Origin: an uncultured Bacteroidales bacterium
Lineage (GTDB): Bacteria; Bacteroidota; Bacteroidia; Bacteroidales; P3
Direction of reading: 5' to 3'
Assembly (NCBI GenBank): GCA_944320415.1
Contig: CALUHJ010000002.1
Span: forward strand, 156,165 to 220,164
Length of the DNA: 64,000 bases
A program made the translations under genes and the position numbers. This document shows, in pieces, positions 27,899-38,209 of the stretch (position 1 is its first letter; each line of letters begins with the position of its first letter). The notes beneath the pieces were generated by a model, which saw only the letters and a program-made list of their open reading frames with translations, was not told where the DNA came from and searched no databases.

Positions 27899-29377
27899 TC
27901 AATAAGACTTGGCGAATATGACCCTTTGACGCGAAGGCTTTCCGGTCAACACGCATCTGCCTTCTTCCAACGGGCTGTCGAAAGGAATGCAACGTATTGT
28001 TGCCTTGGTCAGTTCCTTTATCCTTTCCTCAGTTTCAACCGTTCCATCCCAATGAGCGGAAATAAATCCGCCCTTGTTTTCCAAAATGTCGGTGAATTCC
28101 TCCCATGTATCGGCTTTTCTGGTGTTTTCGTCCCTGAAACGTCTTGCCTTCTCGAACAAATTGGCCTGTATTTCAACCAGAAGCCTTTCGACTGCAGGCA
28201 CAACCGCATTCAAATCCGTCAATTCCTTCTCAAGGGTGTCGCGTCTGGCTATCTCGCACTTTCCTTCCTGTAAATCCCTTGCTCCCATCGTAATCCTGAC
28301 AGGCACTCCCTTGAATTCGTATTCGTGGAACTTCCATCCCGGCTTGTATTCCTTTCTTGCATCATACTTGACACTTATTCCCTTGTCCTGAAGGGCTTTT
28401 TGGATTTTCTCGACCTCGCGGTTGATTTGTTCCAACTGCTCTTCCGTCTTGAATATTGGTATTATGACAACCTGCAACGGGGCAAGCTTAGGAGGAAGCA
28501 CCAGTCCGTTATCGTCGGAATGGGACATTATCAGCGCGCCCATAAGTCTTGTGGAAACGCCCCATGATGTCGCCCATACATATTCAAGTTTGTTTTCCCT
28601 GGAAAGGAACTTTACGTCGAACGCCTTGGCGAAGTTCTGCCCCAAAAAGTGGGATGTGCCGGCCTGAAGAGCCTTTCCGTCCTGCATCATGGCCTCTATG
28701 CAATATGTATCTATCGCTCCGGCAAACCTTTCATTTGGTGATTTTACTCCCTGCAAGACAGGCATGGCCATATAGTCCTCTGCAAAGGAAGCATATACCT
28801 TAAGCATTTTTTGAGCTTCCTGTTCGGCTTCTTCCTTTGTTGCATGGGCAGTGTGGCCTTCCTGCCACAAGAATTCGGCAGTGCGCAGGAACATCCTCGT
28901 TCTCATCTCCCAGCGCACCACATTGGCCCACTGGTTGCACAGAATGGGCAAATCCCTGTACGATTCTATCCATCGTTTGTATGTATCCCATATAATCGTT
29001 TCGGATGTTGGCCTCACTATCAGTTCTTCTTCAAGACGGGCATCGGGATCTGGTTCCAATCCTGCCGTTCCGTCTCTTTTTGGCGTCAGTCTGTGGTGTG
29101 TAACCACTGCACACTCCTTTGCGAAGCCTTCAACATGCTCGGCTTCCTTCTCAAAAAAGGATTTGGGAATAAAAAGCGGGAAATAGGCATTCTGATGTCC
29201 CGTTTCCTTGAACATATTGTCCAATACGGATTGCATCTTTTCCCATATGGCATATCCGTAAGGCTTTATCACCATACAGCCTCTTACGGACGAATTCTCG
29301 GCCAAGTCAGCGCGTACGACTAATTCATTATACCATTCGGAGTAGTTTTCAGAACGTTTTACGAAATCTTTTGCCAT
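27899..29377 (-). CDS. proS: Proline--tRNA ligase, short (archaeal/eukaryotic-type) form
   Basis: Charges tRNA-Pro. The start is ATG at 29377 ([16 protein letters not shown]); a TTG-led extension to 29464 runs through the promoter and is rejected. The 492 residues show class II motif 1 region [10 protein letters not shown], motif 2 [28 protein letters not shown] (in parts) and the HisRS-like anticodon domain with [12 protein letters not shown]. No bacterial-type YbaK editing insert is present. Single gene with its own promoter and terminator. Confidence 0.95.
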   Translation of the reverse strand: MAKDFVKRSENYSEWYNELVVRADLAENSSVRGCMVIKPYGYAIWEKMQSVLDNMFKETGHQNAYFPLFIPKSFFEKEAEHVEGFAKECAVVTHHRLTPKRDGTAGLEPDPDARLEEELIVRPTSETIIWDTYKRWIESYRDLPILCNQWANVVRWEMRTRMFLRTAEFLWQEGHTAHATKEEAEQEAQKMLKVYASFAEDYMAMPVLQGVKSPNERFAGAIDTYCIEAMMQDGKALQAGTSHFLGQNFAKAFDVKFLSRENKLEYVWATSWGVSTRLMGALIMSHSDDNGLVLPPKLAPLQVVIIPIFKTEEQLEQINREVEKIQKALQDKGISVKYDARKEYKPGWKFHEYEFKGVPVRITMGARDLQEGKCEIARRDTLEKELTDLNAVVPAVERLLVEIQANLFEKARRFRDENTRKADTWEEFTDILENKGGFISAHWDGTVETEERIKELTKATIRCIPFDSPLEEGRCVLTGKPSRQRVIFAKSY

Positions 29378-29438
29378 TACAATTAAACTTTTAACGTATA
29401 AAATCGGTCTCAATAATTGCAGCAAAGGAAAAAAAGAG

Positions 29439-29446
29439 TACCTTTG
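29439..29446 (+). promoter_or_regulatory. -7 box for the lipoprotein gene at 29508
   Basis: TACCTTTG on the plus strand fits TAnnTTTG. Transcription would start near 29453, giving a leader of about 55 bases. Confidence 0.5.
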
Positions 29447-29461
29447 CCCCAGATAGGTATG

Positions 29462-29469
29462 CAAAAGTA
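29462..29469 (-). promoter_or_regulatory. -7 box for proS
   Basis: TACTTTTG on the minus strand, 85 bases before the proS start. It lies only 16 bases from the opposing -7 box at 29439, so the two promoters overlap. Confidence 0.5.
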
Positions 29470-29507
29470 CAAAATATTTACGAATTCATTTGGAAAGGAG
29501 TGACATT

Positions 29508-30677
29508 ATGAAAATCAGGCGTTCATTTAAGCAGGCAGTATTGAATATTGGCTTGTTTGCCTTTATTTCCATACTGTTTTGGGGTTGCGGACTCTCTTTG
29601 AGTACCGTAAGTTACGATGATGTCTATTCGACATCGGATGATGATATATACCTTCGGGAAAAACCAGTAACAAGAAACGGAAACTTGGTTTATCAGGATT
29701 CAAACTATAAGAGGGATTCCAGAGTTTACAGAGAGCTTGTGACAGAGCCTTCGGAGGTTGGAACGGAATCTGCCGGAGAGGTAGCGACTGAGGATTACAG
29801 CCAGTTCGATGAGGATGACTACTACGATTATGCCTATACTGCGAGAATACGCAGGTTTTACAGACCGATAGTTTATGTTGACTATTATGCGGATTATTAT
29901 ACCGACATGTACTGGTACACTTACGATCCGTTCTATTGGGGAACGTCCATATATCTTGGCTATTCCTGGTGGTATCCTTCCTATTACGCAAGATGGTACG
30001 ACCCATTCTATTGGTCTTTCTACCGTCCTTGGTATTACAATCCTTACTGGCACGGTCATTGGTGTTGCAATCCGTGGTATCATCACCATTATGACATCTG
30101 TTATTTCAACAGCAGGGATCACAATTCAAATCTATACAGAAACAATCCTACGGGAGGAAGCATAAGAGGCTTGAGTCGTGGCCTTTCTACGGCGGGATAC
30201 GTGGAGACAAACTCATTGAAAAAGAACCTTTCCCGCAGTTCAAATGTCATAAAGGGAACATCATCCGCCAATTCGGGATTGAAAAGAGCAGACAACATGA
30301 CAAAACCAACAGCTATGGGAAACAAACAGGTGTCTTCCCTTAAAAGGAACAACGGAACTACAACCTCAACAACACGGAAGTTGGCAAAACCTAACAAGAC
30401 ATTCAATTCAAACAGTACCCTAAACAAACAAAACAACCTTACAACCCCAAAGAATACGATTAAGAGAAACAACAACTCATACAATCCTCCTACAACGAGA
30501 AACAGAAGCAGCAACAACACTATCAACAGAAGAAACTACAACAACAATAGAAGCATCTCGACTCCTTCTCGCAGCATGAACAGAAGCAGCAGCATAAGTT
30601 CACCTTCCCGTTCCTCGTCCCGTTCATTCTCAACAGGCAGAAGCTCCTCATCTGGTACAAGAACATTAAGACGATAA
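29508..30677 (+). CDS. Lipoprotein with Tyr/Trp/His-rich and Asn/Ser/Arg-rich regions
   Basis: Function unknown. The ATG at 29508 has a good AAGGAG ribosome binding site 8 bases upstream, rare in this genome. The 390 residues begin with a lipobox signal (FISILFWGC, Cys about 27), then an acidic segment (SDDDIYL, FDEDDYYDYAY), an aromatic region at about 115-205 with many Tyr, Trp, Pro and His (YDPFYWGTSIYLGYSWWYPS, HGHWCCNPWYHHHYD), and about 180 residues of low-complexity basic Asn/Ser/Thr/Arg sequence ending in SRSFSTGRSSSSGTRTLRR. It precedes an OmpP1-like porin by 23 bases and may be its surface partner. Confidence 0.72.
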   Translation: MKIRRSFKQAVLNIGLFAFISILFWGCGLSLSTVSYDDVYSTSDDDIYLREKPVTRNGNLVYQDSNYKRDSRVYRELVTEPSEVGTESAGEVATEDYSQFDEDDYYDYAYTARIRRFYRPIVYVDYYADYYTDMYWYTYDPFYWGTSIYLGYSWWYPSYYARWYDPFYWSFYRPWYYNPYWHGHWCCNPWYHHHYDICYFNSRDHNSNLYRNNPTGGSIRGLSRGLSTAGYVETNSLKKNLSRSSNVIKGTSSANSGLKRADNMTKPTAMGNKQVSSLKRNNGTTTSTTRKLAKPNKTFNSNSTLNKQNNLTTPKNTIKRNNNSYNPPTTRNRSSNNTINRRNYNNNRSISTPSRSMNRSSSISSPSRSSSRSFSTGRSSSSGTRTLRR

Positions 30678-30700
30678 CAAACAAGAAAAACCAAATTCTT

Positions 30701-32104
30701 ATGAAAAAGACGATAATATTGACATTGAGTCTGTTTGCTTTTTGCAGCGCCATGTCACAAAGTGCGGATTTTCCATTGTATTTCAGCAATCTCGGACTGA
30801 ACGGTACTGCCAACTACATAAGCAGGGCAGGTGCCTTGGGTGCTGTAGGAGGTGACATAATGTCCTCAAATTACAACCCTGCAGGACTTGGTATCTACAA
30901 AGGAAATGAGGTGACCTTTTCTTCAGGTATAAACTTCAATTTCATGGACGCCAACAGCGACGGACTGAAATCGGATGACAACAGGACAAGTTACAATTTC
31001 GGCAACTTCGGAATGGTAGGCACGTTCAGAACCGGCTCAAAGGGATTAAAATACATTCAATTGGCTTTCGGCCTTAACAGACTGAAAAACTTCAGCGGAA
31101 GAACGAAAATAATGCGTAATGGAGTCACTACCTCATACATAGACCATACGGTAATGGATGCAATAGTAGCGGCTAATGATGCAGAAAACGACTTCATACA
31201 GGCAGGAGTGATAAACGTGGCAGATGACGGCACAATATCCTCTGTATATGAAAGCGGAACATTCAACCAAATAAAGCAGATAACTCAAACAGGTTACGTA
31301 AACGAAGTAAGCTTCTCGTTCAGCGGAAACGTAGACGACATGCTTTATTTTGGTGCAACAGTAGGTATTCCTTACGCAGAATACAAAAGTGTAAGCACTT
31401 TCTCGGAAGAAAGAATTAACGACAACGGTGAATCCAACGGTCATTACAATTATAACGAAGTTCAGGAACTGAGCGCATCAGGTGTCAATTTCAAATTGGG
31501 TGCAATCGTCAAACCAATAAACTTCTTGAGAATAGGAGCTGCCATACATACTCCTACATATTACTACGTGGAAGACGACTATTACTCCAAGGTGGTTTAC
31601 AATTCTGCCTCCGGAAGCGTAGGCCCTACATTCGTCTACGACATTCAGACTCCTTTCAGATTTTTGGGAAGCCTCGCTTTGGTCTTCGGTGACAACAAAA
31701 GCAAGGTGGCAGGAACGATAAGCGCCGATTACGAATATGCAGACTACAAGGCAATGAAGTTCAGAATGGAAGACGATGTGATGTTCGAAACAGACCTGAA
31801 CAATATTATAGACAACATATTCAGACCTGCCAATACTTTTAGATTTGGCGGTGAACTCAAACTCGGCGTCTTGAGTCTCAGGGCAGGATATGCCATGATG
31901 GGCAACCCATACATAGAAGAACAGAACGATGCATCATTCAACTGCATCACGGCAGGTATAGGATACAAAACAGCCTCTTACAGTTTCGACCTGGCTTATG
32001 CAAACGTCAGCGGAAATTCCAGATACTATTTCTACGATGACTTCGCAACGGCTTTGTCAAACGTAAATCATCTCGTACAGGCTACTTTCGCAATAAGATT
32101 CTGA
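30701..32104 (+). CDS. OmpP1/FadL-family outer-membrane transporter
   Basis: Predicted beta-barrel for hydrophobic substrates. The 467 residues have a signal peptide (TLSLFAFCSAMSQS), then the family N-terminus NYISRAGALGAVGGDIMSSNYNPAGLGIYKG, matching the typical ARGxGxAG...a...NPAgl pattern with a hatch region, and end in aromatic VQATFAIRF as expected for a BAM substrate. Substrate unknown. It ends 17 bases before the palindromic repeat at 32122. Confidence 0.85.
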   Translation: MKKTIILTLSLFAFCSAMSQSADFPLYFSNLGLNGTANYISRAGALGAVGGDIMSSNYNPAGLGIYKGNEVTFSSGINFNFMDANSDGLKSDDNRTSYNFGNFGMVGTFRTGSKGLKYIQLAFGLNRLKNFSGRTKIMRNGVTTSYIDHTVMDAIVAANDAENDFIQAGVINVADDGTISSVYESGTFNQIKQITQTGYVNEVSFSFSGNVDDMLYFGATVGIPYAEYKSVSTFSEERINDNGESNGHYNYNEVQELSASGVNFKLGAIVKPINFLRIGAAIHTPTYYYVEDDYYSKVVYNSASGSVGPTFVYDIQTPFRFLGSLALVFGDNKSKVAGTISADYEYADYKAMKFRMEDDVMFETDLNNIIDNIFRPANTFRFGGELKLGVLSLRAGYAMMGNPYIEEQNDASFNCITAGIGYKTASYSFDLAYANVSGNSRYYFYDDFATALSNVNHLVQATFAIRF

Positions 32105-32121
32105 CAGATTCAAAATACAGG

Positions 32122-32165
32122 AAAACGGATTCAGAAAAGAAAAATTTCTTTTCTGAATCCGTTTT
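32122..32165. repeat. Palindromic repeat, GGATTCAG family; bidirectional terminator
   Basis: Arm 32122-32142 pairs perfectly with 32145-32165 (21 bp, 2-base centre) and is followed by seven T. It separates the convergent OmpP1 and flippase genes. Its first 24 bases closely match 61190-61213 inside lnt. Confidence 0.85.
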
Positions 32166-32224
32166 TTTATAACTTGATTTCATTACGGCCAAATCAAATT
32201 CTGATTTTTCCTTTGCTTTTTACG

Positions 32225-33418
32225 TCATTTCCATTTGAGAAAATAATACAGTTCTATGACAAAAGACACCGTATAGGAAGCCAAAGCAGTTATTGCAGCT
32301 CCCGTTATGCCATACCTCGGAATGAGACAAAAACCGAGAAGAAGCGTTATTGTAAGACCAATCAATGAAGCACAGGCCGTTATCTTGAAGTTGCCCCTCG
32401 AAAAAAAGTACTGCGTGAAATTGCTCGAAATACTCAACAGCAGTATGCCCATTGCGAGCAGGCGTATGACCGTTACCACATCCTCAAAACCCTCTCCGAA
32501 CAAAAAGACATAAAAAGAAGAAGGCAACAGACACAAAACCGTCAACGCACAAAAAGTAAACAAAGTGTTTATTTTCACCATTTTCCAACTGAGAGCCTTG
32601 GAATCCTTCTCATCCTTGCGATTTGAAAGCACGGAATACTGAACCAGGGCCAATGATGTGCCGAAAAGCATGACGGCCTCGCCCAAGGAAGCTCCGTTGG
32701 AATAAACCCCGAGCAGTCTGTCTCCACAATAAAAACTTATCAGATAGAAAGACAGTCGGTAATTCAGACTTTGAGCAATGGAACCTATCTGTTTGGTGGC
32801 TCCAAACTTAAACAGCATTCTGAAACTGCCTGACAATTCCCCTTTGTTCAACCATCCGAGCCTGCCGTAATCCTCTTTCAACAGATACATCCCGTAAAAC
32901 AGCGAACACACATAAGCAAGCGATATGCCCACCATACAGTCCCAAACCGAATCGAAAGCGTTGAAAACGAACAGAATACCGATATAGGCAAATGATATGA
33001 GAGGATATATCATTTTCAGCCTGTTCGCCTGTTTTATCCTTTGTTGTCCGAGCAGTATAAACTGGTTTATTTCGCTTATTGCCGCCAACACCGCAACCGG
33101 TATGCACACAAGAATGTATTTGGGTGCCATGGAGTTGAAAACGATGAAGAACATGACAAGTGCAAGTGACAACACACCAATCCACAGAAAAGAAGGAAGC
33201 ATTATGTCCTTGAATCTGTTTCTCGGATACAGATACACCAGGGTCGAATTTCCCACAAGTGTAAATAAAAGCAGAAGAACGTATATGTTGTACACCACTA
33301 TCGCCTGTTCTCCCTTGCCCTGGGCACCCAAGGCATGGCTTACCAGAACGATGGTGGCAAAACCCAGAAGGGCGGATGAAAACTTGGTAAACAACGTATG
33401 TACTATATCCTTGAACAT
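32225..33418 (-). CDS. Oligosaccharide flippase family (Wzx/MATE-like) membrane protein
   Basis: Predicted to move lipid-linked glycans across the inner membrane. The start ATG at 33418 (MFKDIVHTLFTKFSSALLGFA) is chosen over a TTG nine codons upstream. The 397 residues contain about 12 hydrophobic helices with the family N-terminus (ATIVLVSHALGAQGKGEQA, conserved as aR.LGp.g.G). It is the third gene of queD-permease-flippase. galE and a DegT aminotransferase for nucleotide sugars are 8 kb away. The substrate is unknown. Confidence 0.83.
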   Translation of the reverse strand: MFKDIVHTLFTKFSSALLGFATIVLVSHALGAQGKGEQAIVVYNIYVLLLLFTLVGNSTLVYLYPRNRFKDIMLPSFLWIGVLSLALVMFFIVFNSMAPKYILVCIPVAVLAAISEINQFILLGQQRIKQANRLKMIYPLISFAYIGILFVFNAFDSVWDCMVGISLAYVCSLFYGMYLLKEDYGRLGWLNKGELSGSFRMLFKFGATKQIGSIAQSLNYRLSFYLISFYCGDRLLGVYSNGASLGEAVMLFGTSLALVQYSVLSNRKDEKDSKALSWKMVKINTLFTFCALTVLCLLPSSFYVFLFGEGFEDVVTVIRLLAMGILLLSISSNFTQYFFSRGNFKITACASLIGLTITLLLGFCLIPRYGITGAAITALASYTVSFVIELYYFLKWK

Positions 33419-33496
33419 AACAGACAATGAATGAATCCTGAGCAAAAAACCGTGACGTACTTCCTCCGTCCTCTTGTCATACGTCCCGGTTTCACA

Positions 33497-34624
33497 TTAT
33501 ATGTTGGCCGTAAGCTTCTTTATGAACTTCCATTTGTTGAAGAACTCCTTTGCGATTATCCTGAACAAAGTATAAAGCGGAATTGCGAAAATCATTCCGA
33601 GCACGCCCCCTACTTCTCCCGATGCCAGTATCACTATGAATATTTCCAGTGGATGAGCCTTCACGCTCTTGGAATAAATAAGTGGCTGAAGGACGAAGTC
33701 ATCTATCAACTTCACACAGGCAAACACGCTTACGAACTTGACAATGACAGGCACTATGTCTAGACTTGCGTCTATACTTAAGAAACTTGTCAGACATATA
33801 AGCAGGCCTATTGCACCTCCTATCAGAACACCTATGTACGGAAGAATGACCATAACTCCGCAAACAAAGGCTATGAGTATGTAATTATGTATGCCGACAA
33901 GATAAAAACCTGTCGACAAAAGAATAATCATAATCAGTATCTCAAAAAATATGCCCAGAAAATATCTGCTTATCAATGAACGAGATGTACTCACTACTTT
34001 CTTCACCTCTTCGAGATATACATCGGGTGTAACCGCATTGATGAACTTGCCGACAATGTTGTTGTCCTTAAGGAAGAAAAACGTGATGAACAGAACGATG
34101 AACGTACCCATCACGAAACTGCTTCCGGCACTTAGAATAACATCAGCCATGTTTGTCAGCTTTATGGAGTTGAACATCCTCATTATCTCTCCCGACAATA
34201 TGGCACTCAGGTTCTTGTCATCGGGCAGAAGCTGGTATTCATATAAAAACTTGTCTATCTTGCCTATCGGTTCGGCGTAATAATCGGCTATCTTGTATAT
34301 GTCCAAATCGGCAAACGCCATGGCCTGTTTTATTATCAACGGTACGAGAAAATAGAACAGCCCGGAGAAAACCCCTATGATTACTGCCAACGTGATTGAA
34401 GCGGAAAGCGTCTTGCCTATCCTGAACTTTCCAATATGAAGTTTGGAAAGAAAGCTTTGAATTGGTGCCCCCATAAAGGCCAGTATCAAAGCTATGATTA
34501 TGCATCCCACAATAAATCTGAAGTACCATACCAGGTAAAACACCAAAGCGACAATCAGGATTGAAACAACCCATTTGGCCACTTGCGGAAACTGAAACTT
34601 GTTTACATCCATAACCTTATTCAT
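33497..34624 (-). CDS. AI-2E family (PerM/YdiK-like) permease
   Basis: Integral membrane protein of the AI-2E/UPF0118 family; some members export autoinducer 2, others act as Na+/H+ antiporters. The ATG at 34624 overlaps the queD stop (ATGAATAA); ATG 34612 is the alternative. The 375 residues have about eight helices, with the family's long loop and the late motifs GVMVILPYIGVLIGGAIG and DDFVLQPLIYSKSVKAHPLEI (conserved as P.ivg..v.lhPl.i). Substrate cannot be predicted. Confidence 0.86.
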   Translation of the reverse strand: MNKVMDVNKFQFPQVAKWVVSILIVALVFYLVWYFRFIVGCIIIALILAFMGAPIQSFLSKLHIGKFRIGKTLSASITLAVIIGVFSGLFYFLVPLIIKQAMAFADLDIYKIADYYAEPIGKIDKFLYEYQLLPDDKNLSAILSGEIMRMFNSIKLTNMADVILSAGSSFVMGTFIVLFITFFFLKDNNIVGKFINAVTPDVYLEEVKKVVSTSRSLISRYFLGIFFEILIMIILLSTGFYLVGIHNYILIAFVCGVMVILPYIGVLIGGAIGLLICLTSFLSIDASLDIVPVIVKFVSVFACVKLIDDFVLQPLIYSKSVKAHPLEIFIVILASGEVGGVLGMIFAIPLYTLFRIIAKEFFNKWKFIKKLTANI

Positions 34625-35057
34625 TGTCTTTTGCAAACCACTCCGCAAAGGAGGTTGCAGTCTCATGCAACCTCAAACTCACCAATTCAATGCCTTGCGG
34701 CAGTTTGTCTGAAATCCGTTGTGCAAAATCCGCGAGAAAATTCTCGCAAGTCGGCTGATAATCCGACAAAACCATCTTGGTCTCTATATCCTTGGCGAAT
34801 TGTGCGAACGAACTGTTTCTGTTCAGGACGAGAGCATGGTCGTATTTGTCTATGATCTGGCTTTCGACTATTCGTTTCAAGTCTCCGAAATCCATTACCA
34901 TGCCGCACTTAGGGTTATCCCTATCTTGAATGGGTTCTCCCTTGATTGTAACCATAAGTTTGTAAGAATGCCCATGTATGTTTCTGCACAATCCATCGTA
35001 ATTGTCAAGGGCGTGGGACATTTCAAAGCAAAATTCCTTCGTTAACCTTATTTTCAT
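34617..35057 (-). CDS. queD: 6-carboxy-5,6,7,8-tetrahydropterin synthase
   Basis: Converts dihydroneopterin triphosphate to carboxytetrahydropterin in queuosine/7-deazaguanine synthesis. The 146-residue protein has zinc-binding His in EMSHALDNYDG and RNIHGHSYKL, the catalytic Cys in DGLCRNIHG, a second conserved Cys in QPTCENFLADF, and the late LHETATSFAEW Glu/His region. First gene of its operon. queC and queE are not in the window. Confidence 0.93.
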   Translation of the reverse strand: MKIRLTKEFCFEMSHALDNYDGLCRNIHGHSYKLMVTIKGEPIQDRDNPKCGMVMDFGDLKRIVESQIIDKYDHALVLNRNSSFAQFAKDIETKMVLSDYQPTCENFLADFAQRISDKLPQGIELVSLRLHETATSFAEWFAKDNE

Positions 35058-35061
35058 TCAA

Positions 35062-35069
35062 CAAAAGTA
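35062..35069 (-). promoter_or_regulatory. -7 box for queD
   Basis: TACTTTTG on the minus strand ends 5 bases before the queD ATG, implying a near-leaderless transcript if used. Confidence 0.4.
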
Positions 35070-35110
35070 CTCTTTTTTCGCAAGATACGTCCAAAACCAT
35101 GCGAATTTTG

Positions 35111-35118
35111 TAATTTTG
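35111..35118 (+). promoter_or_regulatory. -7 box for rbfA
   Basis: TAATTTTG matches TAnnTTTG and is 7 bases before the rbfA ATG at 35125, so the leader would be very short. It excludes the in-frame start at 35002. Confidence 0.45.
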
Positions 35119-35124
35119 CAGAAT

Positions 35125-35469
35125 ATGGATAAGAACAGATTAGAGAAAGTTGCCCGTCTGATACAAAAGGACATGGGAGACATTTTACGTCTTGAAGCGA
35201 AGAATCTTTTCAACGGGGCAATGATAACGGTAACAAAGGTAAGGGTATCGGCGGATTTGTCGATAGCCAGGATATATGTGAGTATTTTTGCTTTGGGAGG
35301 AACCAATGGCGAGAGTATACTTAATCTCATAAAGGAAAATACAAAATCCCTAAGGAACAGTCTTGCAACAAGGGAAAGGAATCAACTGCGCATTATTCCC
35401 GAACTGGTCTTTTTCATTGATGACAGTTTGGATTACAGTGAGAACATAGACAGATTGTTAAAGTCTTAG
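35125..35469 (+). CDS. rbfA: 30S ribosome-binding factor A
   Basis: Cold-shock-linked maturation factor for the 16S rRNA 5' end. The 114 residues form the KH-like RbfA fold: RLEKVARLIQKDMGDIL, then VTKVRVSADLSIARIYVSIF and LRIIPELVFFIDDSLDYSENIDRLL, which is the typical C-terminal (iPeL.F..D.s...g..i..Ll). The start at 35125 gives normal length. It heads rbfA-lolE-like, 14 bases apart. Confidence 0.94.
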   Translation: MDKNRLEKVARLIQKDMGDILRLEAKNLFNGAMITVTKVRVSADLSIARIYVSIFALGGTNGESILNLIKENTKSLRNSLATRERNQLRIIPELVFFIDDSLDYSENIDRLLKS

Positions 35470-35482
35470 TCGTTTCATTCCG

Positions 35483-36706
35483 ATGAGATTCAGTTGCTTT
35501 GTCGCCTTACGCTATTTTTTTTCAAAGAAATCACTCAACATAATACACATCATTTCTTTGATTTCACTTGTAGGAATAGGTGTGCCCACCATGGCTCTGC
35601 TTATTGTACTGTCAGTTTTCAATGGTTTTACACAAGTAGCATCCGACATGTTGAGTTATTCAAATCCGGATCTGATAATTGAGAGTAAAAACGGCAAAAG
35701 TATTCGTAAAGACAGTATAGACCTGGCCGGAATGTCAAGGATAAAAGAGGTGGAATCATTCAGTGCTGTCGTTAAAGAATCTGCTCTGTTGACATGCGGA
35801 GAAAACCAGAGGATTGTCAAAATGATGGGCATTGACGACAATTATGTAAAAGTAAGCGCGATAGACACGACAATGCGTATAGGACAGTTTGAACTGAAGA
35901 ATGACTATGGCGACAAAAGCATTTTGGGCTATGCCCTTACGATAGATCTCGGTTTGGGCAAAGGTGCGGAGAAAATGAACATCCCACTGAAATTTTATGT
36001 TCCGAAACGTGAAGGCAGGGTTTCCATAGTACCGGAAGAGAGCCTTAACTCCAAGAAAACCGTATACGGAGGCAGCTTCTGCACTTCGAGCGAGATAGAC
36101 AAGGATTTTGCTTTCGTACCATTGGAATTTGCTCAGGATTTGCTGGACTTTGACAAAAATCAAATAAGCAGTTTGCATATAAAACTGAAGGAAGGCAGCA
36201 ATGCCGACAAGATTAAGGAAAAGATAAGAGAATTTTTGCCGGAAGGAATGCAGGTAAAAAATCGTCTTGAACAGGATCCTTTGTATCACAAAGTGGTAAA
36301 AGCGGAGAAGTTTGCGATATACTGCATATTGAGTTTTATAATATTCATTGCAAGTTTCAACATAATGGGCATGCTTTCCCTTCTTATGATGGTAAAAGAA
36401 AGGGATATATTGATTTTACGTGCAATGGGTGCAGGCAAAAACAGCATAAAACGCATATTTTTCATCAATGGTTTGCTGCTAGGAACAATGGGAACTCTTG
36501 CAGGTCTGTTTGTCGGCGGAATATTTTGTTGGCTTCAGGCAGAATTCGGTCTAATAAAAATAGGGTCTCCTTCGTTCATAATAGAGAGTTTCCCCGTTCA
36601 GGTCAACTGGCTTGACGTAGTGCTCATATTTTTCATGTCAATAATCATAACGGGATTATGCATAAGTATGACGGTGAGAAAAATAAAATTTGAAAAAAGA
36701 CAATAA
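35483..36706 (+). CDS. LolC/LolE-type ABC transporter permease (FtsX family)
   Basis: Inner-membrane permease that in Gram-negatives releases lipoproteins for transfer to the outer membrane. The 407 residues have the LolCE N-terminus [25 protein letters not shown], a first helix, a periplasmic domain of about 200 residues, and three C-terminal helices with FtsX motif [16 protein letters not shown]. Only one permease and no LolD ATPase are next to it, so the ATPase must be elsewhere. Followed by cysS 5 bases after the stop. Confidence 0.88.
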   Translation: MRFSCFVALRYFFSKKSLNIIHIISLISLVGIGVPTMALLIVLSVFNGFTQVASDMLSYSNPDLIIESKNGKSIRKDSIDLAGMSRIKEVESFSAVVKESALLTCGENQRIVKMMGIDDNYVKVSAIDTTMRIGQFELKNDYGDKSILGYALTIDLGLGKGAEKMNIPLKFYVPKREGRVSIVPEESLNSKKTVYGGSFCTSSEIDKDFAFVPLEFAQDLLDFDKNQISSLHIKLKEGSNADKIKEKIREFLPEGMQVKNRLEQDPLYHKVVKAEKFAIYCILSFIIFIASFNIMGMLSLLMMVKERDILILRAMGAGKNSIKRIFFINGLLLGTMGTLAGLFVGGIFCWLQAEFGLIKIGSPSFIIESFPVQVNWLDVVLIFFMSIIITGLCISMTVRKIKFEKRQ

Positions 36707-36710
36707 AAGC

Positions 36711-38189
36711 ATGATAAAAAACAATAACGACTTATCGGTATATAATACCCTTACAAGAAAGAAAGAAATATTCAAAGCCTTGAATCCTCCTCGTGTGGGG
36801 ATGTATGTATGCGGTCCTACGGTATATGGAGATGCCCATTTGGGGCATGCCCGTTCCGCCCTTACATTCGACACCGTTTACAGGTTTTTGCAATATCTGG
36901 GATACAAGGTCAGATACGTGAGAAACATAACGGACGTAGGCCATTTGGAGAATGACTCCGACAACGGTGAAGACAAGATAGAGAAAAAAGCCAAGTTGGA
37001 ACAATTGGAGCCTATGGAAGTGGCTCAATATTACACTAAACGATATCTGGATGCAATGGATGCGATGAATGTTCTAAGACCAAACATACAGCCTCATGCA
37101 ACCGGACACATAATGGAACAGATAGAAATAGTGGAACAGTTGCTCAAAAACGGATATGCCTACGAGAGCAACGGCTCCGTTTATTTTGATGTGAACAAAT
37201 ACAACAACGATACCCATAAATACGGAATATTGTCCAACAGGGTGATAGAAGAAATGATTTCCAACACGAGAGAACTGGACGGACAAGAGGAAAAAAGACA
37301 TCCTGCCGACTTCGCATTATGGAAAAAAGCCTCTCCGGAACATATAATGCGGTGGAAGTCTCCATGGAGCATTGGATTCCCGGGCTGGCATCTGGAATGT
37401 ACGGCCATGAGCAAAAAATACCTCGGCGAAAGATTCGACATACACGGTGGAGGTTTGGATCTGCTCTTTCCTCATCACGAAAGCGAAATAGCACAGTCGG
37501 TATGTGCTTTCGGAAGCGAACCTGCAAAATACTGGCTGCACAACAACATGATAACGGTTGACGGTCAGAAAATGGGAAAAAGCCTTAACAACTTCATAAC
37601 TCTAAACGAATTCTTCTCAGGTTCTCATCCCAAACTGAACAAGGCTTACAGTCCAATGACAATACGCTTTTTCATACTTCAGGCCCACTATCGTTCCACA
37701 TTGGATTTCTCAAACGACGCCCTGAGTGCTGCAGAAAAAGGAATGAAAAAACTGCTGGAAACACAGAAAAACATAGACAGGCTACCCGTTTCAAAAACTT
37801 CTTCGATAGACACTGCTCCTATTTTCGAAAAATGTATTGAAGCCATGTGCGATGACTTCAATACCCCTGTGGTTATTGCCAACCTGTTCGAAATATCCCA
37901 CATGGTAAATCAGATAATGAATAAAAAGGAATCAATAAGTGAAAAGGACAGAGCCGAACTGAAGGAAAACTTTGCAATTGTGTTCAACCATATATTGGGC
38001 ATGCGAAACGAACAGACCGACGACTCTTTGAAAACAATGGAAAAGCTCATGGACATAATAATAGAGATGAGAAATAAGGCGCGTGCCGAAAAAGACTGGG
38101 CTACAAGTGACAAAATAAGAGACGAACTAACCAAGGCGGGAATATCAATAAAAGACGGCAAAGACGGCGTTAGCTGGGATTTGATGTAA
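36711..38189 (+). CDS. cysS: Cysteine--tRNA ligase
   Basis: Charges tRNA-Cys. The ATG at 36711 is chosen; the longer frame opens with TTG inside the previous gene. The 492 residues contain the first zinc Cys and HIGH motif in [18 protein letters not shown], the zinc ligand region WHLECTAMS with [13 protein letters not shown], and the KMSKS loop as QKMGKSLNN. The C-terminal anticodon domain is complete and of normal length. Confidence 0.96.
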   Translation: MIKNNNDLSVYNTLTRKKEIFKALNPPRVGMYVCGPTVYGDAHLGHARSALTFDTVYRFLQYLGYKVRYVRNITDVGHLENDSDNGEDKIEKKAKLEQLEPMEVAQYYTKRYLDAMDAMNVLRPNIQPHATGHIMEQIEIVEQLLKNGYAYESNGSVYFDVNKYNNDTHKYGILSNRVIEEMISNTRELDGQEEKRHPADFALWKKASPEHIMRWKSPWSIGFPGWHLECTAMSKKYLGERFDIHGGGLDLLFPHHESEIAQSVCAFGSEPAKYWLHNNMITVDGQKMGKSLNNFITLNEFFSGSHPKLNKAYSPMTIRFFILQAHYRSTLDFSNDALSAAEKGMKKLLETQKNIDRLPVSKTSSIDTAPIFEKCIEAMCDDFNTPVVIANLFEISHMVNQIMNKKESISEKDRAELKENFAIVFNHILGMRNEQTDDSLKTMEKLMDIIIEMRNKARAEKDWATSDKIRDELTKAGISIKDGKDGVSWDLM

Positions 38190-38209
38190 CTAACGATAAA
38201 ACATAAAAC

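Noticed and set aside
27380..28273. 297-codon plus-strand frame
   Set aside because: Antisense to the sigma factor and proS genes; its product has no family features.
29378..29464. N-terminal extension of proS from a TTG
   Set aside because: It overlaps both divergent promoters; ProRS normally begins MAKDF-like at 29377.
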